Source: a bacterium (GTDB taxonomy: Bacteria; Armatimonadota; Zipacnadia; Zipacnadales; UBA11051). Taken from it: a DNA stretch of 36,726 bases. Where the stretch lies: assembly GCA_021372615.1 (NCBI GenBank), contig JAJFUB010000088.1:1-36726 (forward strand), given 5' to 3'. Below are positions 25,850 to 33,161 of the stretch, piece after piece (position 1 is the first letter of the stretch; each line of letters starts with the position of its first letter). The translations under genes were made by a program, and so were the position numbers. The notes under the pieces are model-generated. The model was not told the DNA's origin. It saw nothing but the letters and a program-made list of their open reading frames with translations, and made no database searches.

Positions 25850-27964
25850 CTACTCAACCCGCTCTGCTCGCAGATCATCGATCTCCAGCGTCCCCCGGCC
25901 GGTCTGCCCGTCCCCGGCCACGACATACACCGACTGCCAGGCCAGCGGCGGCTTGAGGCCCGCGGGCAGGCGCACCTGCACCCGCCGCCACTGCCGACCC
26001 CAGTTCACGGTGTCGGCCAGCGTGTATGTCTGGCGCGTGCCATTGCCGTCCACGACCGCGACGCGCAGCCACGGCGGCCGGTCGCCCGTGGCGCGCGCCT
26101 GCAGCGATAGCCGCAGCGCCGAGCCAAGCTGCCGGTCCAGGCGGACATACGCCGCGCGGGTGCCGGCGGGCTTGGCCAGGTCATAGGTCAGGCGGCAGTA
26201 GCGCCGGCCCTGCGCCGCCCCGCCGACATGGATGCTCACCTGGCCGGTGACCGGCCCCTTCGCCGGCGCTGTGTTGAACGTGGGCCGGAAGGCCTCCTCG
26301 AAGCCCTCCACTGCCTCGCCTGCCGCAACGCGCACCGGGGCCTCGCCCGTGGCGGCGCCCAGCGTGACGCGCACCGATCCGGCGGCGCCGGCGACGCTCG
26401 CCCGGAGCGTACCGTCGGCCAGCGTCAGCCCCGCGCCCGCCACGCTCCACCGGAGCCTCCCCTCGGGCAGGACGACCGGCTCACCCTCCGCTGTCAGACC
26501 CTCTGCGGACAGGCGCAGCGTGTCCCCGGCGCACAGCTCGATGGGGTCGGGGGCGAGGCTCAGCCTGGCGCAACTGCCTACGAGCCGCACCGGTAGCTCG
26601 GCCAGGGGCTTGTCTGCGCCCTCTAGACTGAACCGCACCGTGCCCTCGCCGGGCATGCCGCGCAGTTCGAGGCTGCCGCCGCGCAGGCGCGCTGTCATGC
26701 GGCTGGAACCCGCTGTAGCCACGGTGACGACCAGATCGCCGGCCCTCAGTGCTACCGGGTTGTACCACTCGTCCGTGCCGGTCAGCGTCAGCGGCGCCCG
26801 CGCTCCGGGCATCGCCACGAGGCGCGCGGGCGTGACGACCAGTCGCGCCAGGGCGCCATGCGGGGCCGTGGAACGCGCCAGGATGGCATTGGCGATGCGG
26901 CGCTCGGCGCCATCGGAGGGGCGGTTGACGACCTGTCCGCGCACCCAGGCGGTGGTCGAGCCGCCGCCGTCGAGATTGAGCGCGTCCGTGCAGCCCAGCC
27001 GCTGCATCAGCAGGGCCAGCTCGTGGTACGTCATCCCCACACTCCAGCCGGCCTGCCGCCCGTCTACCGTCACCACCATGATCTGGCGGTCGTTGTAGCC
27101 GATGGCGGTGCGCGGATGGCGCGGGTCCTTCGGGCCAGGGGTGAAGGGTATCTGCCCGTCGCGCAGGAGCACGAAGTTGCCGCCGGCCGCCATGGCGACT
27201 GGCCGGTCGAGCCCAGGGGTCTGCAGGCGCAGCCGCACCGGGTCGCCCGGCTTGAGGCCGGCCAGGGAGGCGGCGGCTGCACCGTCGGCGGACAGGAGGA
27301 CCTCATCCGGCCCCGCCTGGCGCGGCGTGCCGGCCGGGACGATCTCGCTGACTGTGCCCTGCCACTCCCCATTGACAGCCAGCGGCAGGCCCGCCGTCTT
27401 CACCGCCACGCAGCCCTCCGTCACGGGCCAGCCAAAGACCGCCGTGCAGACGCGGAGGCTGTTCTTCACGGGCGGCTGGTTGAGCCCGCCCAGCGGGACT
27501 TCGGCGGCGGGGAGCACGACGGTGCCAGTGGTGTCGAAGACGCCGATGCGGGGCGTGCCGTCCGCGAGCAACACGAAGGCGGGGCGGCTGCGCGCGGTCA
27601 TGACCAACTCCCCGCGCCGGACGGCCATCCCACAAAGCAGCCCGGCGTTGGGGCTGGGGGCCATCACGAAGAAGTCGTCATTGACCGCGGCCACAACGGC
27701 GTCGTCGGGCGCGGTCTCACGGGCGATGATCCCCGAGAGGGCCTCGACGCCCTGCAGCCTGCCCATGCCGAGGGCCAGGTCGAGGCGCAGGTACGGCGCG
27801 CCGCGCTCGGCCACGAAGGCACGCACCTCCCACGGCCCGTCCGCCAGACGCTCAGCCGTGTATGTCAGCCCGGGACCGACCGGGGTAGAGACAGGCTGGG
27901 CATAGCCGGCCAGGGCCAGACAGCCCAGCAACAAACCCACCAATGGCAAACGTACCCTATCCAC
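25850..27964 (-). CDS. Secreted phosphodiester glycosidase-family protein
   Basis: The 704-residue protein has a signal peptide (LPLVGLLLGCLALAGYAQP). Residues about 60-370 match the phosphodiester glycosidase (NAGPA-like) domain, which removes GlcNAc from phosphodiester-linked sugars. Signature pieces are AVNDDFFVM, MAAGGNFVLLRDGQ, TAIGYNDRQIMVVTVDGRQ, and ALNLDGGGSTT with Asp332, followed by VNRPSDGAERRIANAILA. An Ig-like region (about 375-560) follows, then a C-terminal jelly-roll domain ending in TLEIDDLRAERVE, probably carbohydrate binding. It may act on cell-wall or capsular polymers. The GTG at 27964 is the apparent start, although its ribosome-binding site is weak. It stands alone between repeats on the left and an orphan secreted gene on the right. 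Confidence 0.82.
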   Translation of the reverse strand: MDRVRLPLVGLLLGCLALAGYAQPVSTPVGPGLTYTAERLADGPWEVRAFVAERGAPYLRLDLALGMGRLQGVEALSGIIARETAPDDAVVAAVNDDFFVMAPSPNAGLLCGMAVRRGELVMTARSRPAFVLLADGTPRIGVFDTTGTVVLPAAEVPLGGLNQPPVKNSLRVCTAVFGWPVTEGCVAVKTAGLPLAVNGEWQGTVSEIVPAGTPRQAGPDEVLLSADGAAAASLAGLKPGDPVRLRLQTPGLDRPVAMAAGGNFVLLRDGQIPFTPGPKDPRHPRTAIGYNDRQIMVVTVDGRQAGWSVGMTYHELALLMQRLGCTDALNLDGGGSTTAWVRGQVVNRPSDGAERRIANAILARSTAPHGALARLVVTPARLVAMPGARAPLTLTGTDEWYNPVALRAGDLVVTVATAGSSRMTARLRGGSLELRGMPGEGTVRFSLEGADKPLAELPVRLVGSCARLSLAPDPIELCAGDTLRLSAEGLTAEGEPVVLPEGRLRWSVAGAGLTLADGTLRASVAGAAGSVRVTLGAATGEAPVRVAAGEAVEGFEEAFRPTFNTAPAKGPVTGQVSIHVGGAAQGRRYCRLTYDLAKPAGTRAAYVRLDRQLGSALRLSLQARATGDRPPWLRVAVVDGNGTRQTYTLADTVNWGRQWRRVQVRLPAGLKPPLAWQSVYVVAGDGQTGRGTLEIDDLRAERVE

Positions 27965-28100
27965 GAAGCATGGACCTCAACAAGCACGATGCTGAACGGG
28001 TTGGCGCGCTAGGGAGAGGTAAGCTGGCGGGTGTCGCACACCACGCGACACACGCCGCCTGCCCTGACGCGAACTTCGGCACGTGAACTCGCCACGATAG

Positions 28101-28841
28101 CTACATACCCAGCCTGAGGGGGGGCTTCTCTAGCTGCATCCGGTCGTCAGGATAGGCTGTCGGACCGACGTATGTTGCCCGGCCGTTCTGGTCCAGAGTA
28201 ACGTCCACCTCCTGGGCCAGCCGTACCGGCAGGATGACCGTGGCCGGGTCGTAGATCTTCGACTTCAGCACGGCGATTGTCGTGATGGCACTGGTCACGG
28301 AGTCACGGGTCAGTGGTGCAGGCGCCGGTATCAGTGACGTCACGTCTGCTCCGGTGATCCCCAGAACATAGAAGCCGATCTGTCCGCTGGCCTGCTCACT
28401 ACTTGCCGATATGCCCACGTTGAAGATATTGCTCAGGTCGAAGCCGCCCTTCTTCGTGACGAAGGTAGCCACGACGCGCAGGCCGATGCCCACCCTGTAC
28501 TTGTGGTTCTCGATGAGCATCGTTCGGTAGTTCACATAGTCCTGAGTCACCTTGATGCTCTCCTTCTCTCCCGAGACGCCGCCAAAGATGAACTCGATCC
28601 CGCCGCCCTTCTTGGCCGTCTCGGTGGTCACGGCGACCGTATGCACGGCCAGACACTTCAGCACGTCCACCGATGTCGGCGAAGCCGGAAGCCCCCATCC
28701 GGACATCTGCTCAGTAGTGAGGCAGTCCGGCTCCACTGGCCGCATCATCGTGGCCTTGATCTCGTCCTGTCCATTCGCGATCGCAACGACCAGAACCAGC
28801 ACCATGCAACTGACTGCTCTGAACGCCCGCATCGTGGTCAT
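28101..28841 (-). CDS. Secreted protein of unknown function
   Basis: The 246-residue product has an N-terminal signal peptide (MRAFRAVSCMVLVLVVAIANGQ) and then an all-beta-looking region with alternating Val, Thr and Ile. No motif or family is recognised. Features are a Thr/Lys-rich TETAKKGGGIEFIFGG, a repeated VVATFVTKKGG, and a segment LIPAPAPLTRDSVTSAITTI. Base use is visibly less GC-rich than in the flanking genes, suggesting recent gain or weak selection. ATG 28841 has GGGGAGA nine bases upstream. An ATG at 28832 is an alternative start. A terminator-like hairpin lies upstream at 28955-28983, so it is not fused to the cyclophilin gene's transcript. Confidence 0.7.
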   Translation of the reverse strand: MTTMRAFRAVSCMVLVLVVAIANGQDEIKATMMRPVEPDCLTTEQMSGWGLPASPTSVDVLKCLAVHTVAVTTETAKKGGGIEFIFGGVSGEKESIKVTQDYVNYRTMLIENHKYRVGIGLRVVATFVTKKGGFDLSNIFNVGISASSEQASGQIGFYVLGITGADVTSLIPAPAPLTRDSVTSAITTIAVLKSKIYDPATVILPVRLAQEVDVTLDQNGRATYVGPTAYPDDRMQLEKPPLRLGM

Positions 28842-28954
28842 CAGGTCAGCATCTCCCCGCGCAGAATGGTATGCCAGTCAGATACGCATTCGCCAGGGCC
28901 CACGCGATTCCTACCTCACGAGCCGGGGGTCCCACACCAGACCCCACACACGAA

Positions 28955-28983
28955 ACGGGCGCGGCCATGGCAGCCGCGCCCGT
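28955..28983 (-). terminator. Intrinsic terminator of the cyclophilin gene
   Basis: ACGGGCGCGGC (28955-28965) and GCCGCGCCCGT (28973-28983) form an 11-bp stem around a seven-base loop. On the minus strand it is followed by TTCGTGTGTGG, a short U-rich run, 26 bases after the cyclophilin stop. The same stem-then-TTCG design is seen at 14565-14592. Confidence 0.75.
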
Positions 28984-29008
28984 GAGCATCCGGAAGATCG
29001 TCGTCAGG

Positions 29009-29695
29009 CTACTTGTTGCTCGGCTTCCGGGCGGCCTTGGCGGCCTGGCGGGCGGCCTCGGCGTCCGAAGAGGTGGACTGCACGTCTACCTTCTCGATCT
29101 TGTCACCCTTCACGATCTGATCCACGACGTCCATGCCCTCGAGCACTTTGCCGAAGGTCGTGAAGTCCGCGTTCAGGTGGGCGACCGCCGACTTCTCGCC
29201 GGTCACGACGAAGAACTGGCTGCCCGCGCTGTCGGGGGCGGAGGTCTTCGCCATGGACAGGATGCCGCGCTCCAGCCCCGGCCCCTTGCCGATCTCATCG
29301 GGGATGGTGAAGCCCGGCCCGCCGCTCCCGTTGCCGTTGGGGTCGCCGCCCTGGATGACGAAGCCAGGCACGACGCGGTGGAAGGTCAGGCCATTGTAGA
29401 ACCCGCTCTCGGACAGCAGCAGGAAGTTGCCGGCGGTGATGGGCGTCTGCTTGTCGAACAGCTCGACGGTGATCGGGCCCTTCACGGTCTTGAGGACCAG
29501 GACGGTCTTCTTCTCTTCGGACACAGGTGTGTTCTCCTTGGGCGGCTGGGATGGCGGCGACGGCTCCGTCGTGGGCGCCGGCGGCGGCGTGGCCGACGCG
29601 GGGGGCTCGGACGGCGCGGGCTGGCGGCAACCCGCTGCGACGAGCAGGACGGCGGCGACAGTGCAGGCAATCAGTGACAGGCGCAGGGGAGACAT
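29009..29695 (-). CDS. Cyclophilin-type peptidyl-prolyl isomerase lipoprotein
   Basis: The 228-residue protein catalyses cis-trans isomerisation of proline bonds, probably during folding outside the cytoplasm. It has a lipoprotein signal with lipobox VAAGC (Cys23) and then a Pro/Ser/Thr-rich tether to about residue 58. The cyclophilin fold follows: GPITVELFDKQTPITAGNF, the catalytic FHRVVPGFVIQGGDP, the GSQFFV strand, and HLNADFTTFGKV. Compared with eukaryotic cyclophilins it is short, as in bacterial PpiA/PpiB. A Lys/Ala-rich tail ends the protein. It lies 51 bases downstream of phosphohexomutase 1 on the same strand and ends at a terminator. Confidence 0.9.
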   Translation of the reverse strand: MSPLRLSLIACTVAAVLLVAAGCRQPAPSEPPASATPPPAPTTEPSPPSQPPKENTPVSEEKKTVLVLKTVKGPITVELFDKQTPITAGNFLLLSESGFYNGLTFHRVVPGFVIQGGDPNGNGSGGPGFTIPDEIGKGPGLERGILSMAKTSAPDSAGSQFFVVTGEKSAVAHLNADFTTFGKVLEGMDVVDQIVKGDKIEKVDVQSTSSDAEAARQAAKAARKPSNK

Positions 29696-29746
29696 CGGCA
29701 GATCCTCGACTCGGCAGCAATGCGGGTGATTCTGGGGACCGCACCC

Positions 29747-31126
29747 CTAAGGCTGCAAGCGTGACAGCTCCTGCCGCACGATGGCGGCGGCCTCGGCCGC
29801 CCGGGCCTCGGCCGCCGACCGTTCGTCGGCCTCGGCCAGGATGCGCATGATCGGCTCGGTATTGCTGGGCCGCACGTGCAGCCACGACCCGTCGGGCCAG
29901 GTGACGCGGAGGCCCTCCGTCTCGTCGGTCTGCTCGTCGGCATAGGCGGCGCGCAGGGCCAGCAGCACCGGCTGGGCCAGCGAGGCCGAGCAGTCAATCT
30001 TCTCTTTGACGATGGCGCCGGGGCGGAACGAGCGCTGCCAGTCGCTGATGGTCCCGCCGCGCCGCGCCAGCCCCGCCAGGATGAGCGCCATGCCGGCGAA
30101 GCTGTCCTTGCCATAGCCGGCGCGCGGCCAGATGACCCCGCCGATGCCCTCGCCGCCCAGCGCCGCCTGCTCGCGCAGCATGGCCGCGACGATGTTGATC
30201 TCGCCTACCGCCGTGCGGATGACGGGGCGACCGTGGCGCGCAGCGGCCTCGTCCACCATGCGGCTGGTGGACAGGTTGGCGACGATGGGGCCCGGCTGGT
30301 CGTCCGGCAGGGCGTCGCAGGCGAAGGCGATCGTGTACTCCTCGCTGATCGGCTCGCCTAGCTCGTTCACCAGGCACAGGCGGTCGGCATCGGCGTCCTG
30401 GGCGAAGCCCAGGTCGGCCTCGTGCTCGCGCACGGCCTCGGCCAGTTGCCCCAGGTTCTCGGGGATCGGCTCGGGGCTGTGGGCGAAGAGGCCGTCCGGC
30501 GTATCGTTGAGGGTGATGACTTCGCAGCCGAGGGCGTACAGGAACGTCTCGGACGCCAGCGCGCCGGCGCCATTGCAGCAGTCCACCACCACGGTGGGCC
30601 GCCGCTCGGTGATCAGGTCAAAGTCATCGCCCAGCTCGCGCAGCACGTCCTCCAGGTGGGCCTCGATGGCCCCCCGGTCCTCCTCCACCTGTCCCAGCGC
30701 CTCGGCCGTCGCCAGCTTGAAGTTGCCCTGGTAGTAGACCGACAGCAGCTCCTGGCCCTGGTATGGCCGGAGCAGGATGCCGTCCCGGTGGATGAACTTG
30801 AGCGCGTTCCACTCCTGCGGGTTGTGGCTGGAGGTGATGGCGATGCCGCCGTCAGCGGCGTGGCGGCGCACGGCATGCTGGATGGTGGGCACGGGCGCGA
30901 TGCCGACATCAATGACGTGGCAACCTGTGGCCATGAGCCCGCCCACCAGCGCATTGCGCGCCATCTCGCCCGAGGGCCGGGTGTCGCGGCCGAGCACAAC
31001 CACCCCGCCGCCAAGGTAGGTGCCGAACGCCTGGGCGAAGCCCATGAGAAGCTGCGGGGTCAGCGAGTCGCCGACCACGCCACGCACGCCCTCCGCCCCG
31101 GTCTTCAGTGTCCTGGTATATGGCAT
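29747..31126 (-). CDS. Phosphohexomutase (phosphoglucomutase/phosphomannomutase family), copy 1
   Basis: The 459-residue enzyme moves phosphate between C1 and C6 of a sugar through a phosphoserine. All four domains are seen. The catalytic motif ITSSHNP has Ser100. The metal site is DADADR (244-249). The sugar loop is GGEGIGGVIWP. The C-terminal phosphate clamp is RPSNTEPIMRI. The PQEWNALKF form of the catalytic loop suggests the phosphoglucosamine or phosphomannose branch, but substrate cannot be set. The ATG at 31126 directly abuts the TAG of the radical SAM gene (31127-31129), and its ribosome-binding site lies inside that gene's last codons. It is paralogous to the mutase at 33162-34526. 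Confidence 0.9.
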   Translation of the reverse strand: MPYTRTLKTGAEGVRGVVGDSLTPQLLMGFAQAFGTYLGGGVVVLGRDTRPSGEMARNALVGGLMATGCHVIDVGIAPVPTIQHAVRRHAADGGIAITSSHNPQEWNALKFIHRDGILLRPYQGQELLSVYYQGNFKLATAEALGQVEEDRGAIEAHLEDVLRELGDDFDLITERRPTVVVDCCNGAGALASETFLYALGCEVITLNDTPDGLFAHSPEPIPENLGQLAEAVREHEADLGFAQDADADRLCLVNELGEPISEEYTIAFACDALPDDQPGPIVANLSTSRMVDEAAARHGRPVIRTAVGEINIVAAMLREQAALGGEGIGGVIWPRAGYGKDSFAGMALILAGLARRGGTISDWQRSFRPGAIVKEKIDCSASLAQPVLLALRAAYADEQTDETEGLRVTWPDGSWLHVRPSNTEPIMRILAEADERSAAEARAAEAAAIVRQELSRLQP

Positions 31127-32152
31127 CTACTCCACCACCACTGTGGGTGCCAGCTCGGTCGTGAGTGTGTTCTCTGCCTCGCTGTTGCCGCCAGTGTCAG
31201 TCCAGACCTGCCAGGCATCGTGCGCCCGGCACGGGTGCTGGAGGGACCGGTAGTGCTCGAGGGCCCGCCTGTGACGCAACGCCCCGATAGCAGCAGAGAG
31301 TCTCCGGTCGCCACAGTGGCACAGGCGGTGCTCTTCGCCGCAGAGATGGCAACATGCGTAGAGCCCGCCATCGGCGGTCAAGGCTATGGCCATAGCTGCT
31401 ACACTCATGGGCATGGGCAGGAGCGTCTGCGAGTCTGGCCGACGGCCCTCACGCACGTGCACTTGCACCTGGTCCGCATCCGCGATGTGCACCGCCGGGA
31501 GGGACCGGTGGGTAAGGGTGTCCATCATCGGCTTGAGGAACACAAAGGGTATGCCCAGCCGCCGGCAATCGGCGATGAGACTGGTGCATGTATGCATGTT
31601 CGCGTCGGTCACGATCATGGATACCCCAACCAGCGGAGCGGCCGCAGACTGGCCCAGTTCGCCTAACGCCGCTAGTGTCGCGCCATAGGCAGTTGCCCCA
31701 GTACCATGCAAGACCGAGTACAACTGCGCCTCACCAGCATCCATGCTCACACGAACGTAGTCAAATGCCTCTCTCAGTTCCGGGAGTGCCGCAAGCTGTG
31801 AACCATTGGTGTACAACCGTCTGGTCACCGTCGGCACTGATCCCAGGAACGCGAGAAGCTCCCGGATGTCAGGATGGAGAAGCGGCTCGCCGCCGCCCGA
31901 CACAACGATCTCCCGGGCACCCATCCCAATGAGCACCTCGAGGGCCCGTATGCACTCCTGCATATCGATGCAGGTCCCATCCCGCTGGAACCAGCACCAG
32001 CCACACCGGTGGTCGCAACGGTTGGTCGGGTGGACTGTGACGACCGACGGCCACAGGTGCTCTGGCCTGGCAAGTCGGTCACGCACCGTGCGCATGTCCC
32101 GCCGTCTGTCGTCGGGATGGAAGGTTGGTTCCACGGCGTCAGGATACACCAT
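31127..32152 (-). CDS. Radical SAM protein with cysteine-rich C-terminus, paired with TIR gene
   Basis: The 341-residue protein (from ATG 32152) has the radical SAM motif CDHRCGWC, with Cys at 46, 50 and 53, and SAM-binding GGGEPLLHP at 86-94. The C-terminal region holds ACCHLCGEEHRLCHCGD and a final CRAHD, resembling SPASM or twitch auxiliary cluster regions that modify peptides or small molecules. The motif lacks the viperin signature. In-frame ATGs at 32179 and 32161 and a TTG at 32203 are alternatives, none with a clear ribosome-binding site. All overlap the TIR gene's end (TGA 32139-32141), implying coupled translation. Its GC content appears lower than that of the mutases on either side. 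Function and substrate are unknown. Confidence 0.75.
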   Translation of the reverse strand: MVYPDAVEPTFHPDDRRRDMRTVRDRLARPEHLWPSVVTVHPTNRCDHRCGWCWFQRDGTCIDMQECIRALEVLIGMGAREIVVSGGGEPLLHPDIRELLAFLGSVPTVTRRLYTNGSQLAALPELREAFDYVRVSMDAGEAQLYSVLHGTGATAYGATLAALGELGQSAAAPLVGVSMIVTDANMHTCTSLIADCRRLGIPFVFLKPMMDTLTHRSLPAVHIADADQVQVHVREGRRPDSQTLLPMPMSVAAMAIALTADGGLYACCHLCGEEHRLCHCGDRRLSAAIGALRHRRALEHYRSLQHPCRAHDAWQVWTDTGGNSEAENTLTTELAPTVVVE

Positions 32153-33092
32153 GGTGAGCATCAAGGGCGAGATAGGCATAGTAGACGAATCTGGGTAGAG
32201 CAAATGTGTTCTCAGGTTCGTGAGCCTGCTGCAGTCCTGGGCCCCGCAGCAGACCCTCGTCCGATAGTGTTACCTTGAGGAGCCGGTCAAGTTCGCTCAC
32301 CGTATCGGGTGAGAGTGGAGCACGGTGGCGAAGCACGTTCGCGCAGCAAGCCCGCACGAACCAGCTCGGGTCGAAGAGCCCTTTCAGGAAGTAAGCTTCC
32401 GCATGACGCCAGTGTCCGGAGTTGAGCGGGACCCTGCCAAGACAATAGTAGGCCTCTCCACGGATTGCCGGGTGTGAGTGCCCCACCAGCACTTCCATGG
32501 CATCTAGGAACGGCGCGCGTATATCGTCGCCCGCGTCCCGCACCTCGATATGAGCCTTACGCCTCAGACTGATGTCACCAGAAAGTGCACCGCTCACAAG
32601 GGGCCGCAACTCCTGGGTCATCCGCTCCGCCCCGGCCCTCTTGATCGCGGAAGAAGACAGCCTCTGGAGGTCAATGTGGTGCTGTGGGCTGGCCTCTAGG
32701 TCGAGTTCCTCTGCGAGCCTGGACAAGGCGGGGAGGAGGCTGGTCCTCACCTGGCCGACATCACACAGCACATCGTTGCGTAGGAACACGGGAACACTGC
32801 TGAGTCGGATTCTGTACCGTAGTGGGTAGATCCTCTTCCCAGCGTACCAGGCAGCTCCGAGTTCGAGCAACACCCATGTGCTCTTCCTGATCGAGTTCTG
32901 GCTGAGCAGGACCAGATGACCATGGCATACATGGATGGCATGGCGTAGTCTTGACCTCAGATCGTCCCCTGCAAACAGGTTCCGATCGTCCTTCCACACG
33001 CGGATGCCGTGCCCCGCCAGTTCATCACAGAGACGCTCCGCAACTCTCTGGTCTCTCCGGCTGTAACTCAGGAAGAGCAGAAGACCTTGCAC
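32139..33092 (-). CDS. TIR-domain protein with C-terminal HEAT-like repeats
   Basis: The 317-residue protein has a TIR domain at about 4-130. It starts LLLFLSYSRRDQRVAERLCDEL, followed by GIRVWKDDRNLFAGDDL and then STWVLLELGAAW. Glu77 is at the place of the catalytic glutamate of NADase TIRs, so NAD hydrolysis or conversion to a signal is likely but inferred. Residues about 165-300 resemble HEAT repeats (HPAIRGEAYYCLGRVPLNSG, DPSWFVRACCANVLRHRAPL), a common sensor or effector partner module. The start is GTG 33092, with a GGGG run seven bases upstream. It is 69 bases downstream of phosphohexomutase 2 and overlaps the radical SAM gene. It may be an immune effector of a small abortive-infection type unit. 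Confidence 0.82.
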   Translation of the reverse strand: MQGLLLFLSYSRRDQRVAERLCDELAGHGIRVWKDDRNLFAGDDLRSRLRHAIHVCHGHLVLLSQNSIRKSTWVLLELGAAWYAGKRIYPLRYRIRLSSVPVFLRNDVLCDVGQVRTSLLPALSRLAEELDLEASPQHHIDLQRLSSSAIKRAGAERMTQELRPLVSGALSGDISLRRKAHIEVRDAGDDIRAPFLDAMEVLVGHSHPAIRGEAYYCLGRVPLNSGHWRHAEAYFLKGLFDPSWFVRACCANVLRHRAPLSPDTVSELDRLLKVTLSDEGLLRGPGLQQAHEPENTFALPRFVYYAYLALDAHHGVS

Positions 33093-33161
33093 TTTGAGCC
33101 CCCTCGACGCTGCAGTCCAGCGGTTCCAGACGGTACACCCGGGCGCATGCGGCGCACCGCT

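Noticed and set aside
26858-28012. A plus-strand open frame of about 384 codons opposite the phosphodiester glycosidase gene
   Set aside because: No motifs. The minus strand has clear family signatures through the same bases.
31127-32152. The radical SAM protein as a prokaryotic viperin
   Set aside because: The cysteine motif and surroundings do not match the viperin signature, and the cysteine-rich C-terminus points to SPASM-like proteins.
31127-33161. Target-site duplications around the TIR/radical SAM cassette
   Set aside because: I found no convincing direct repeats at its two ends by eye, so no transposition mechanism is claimed.
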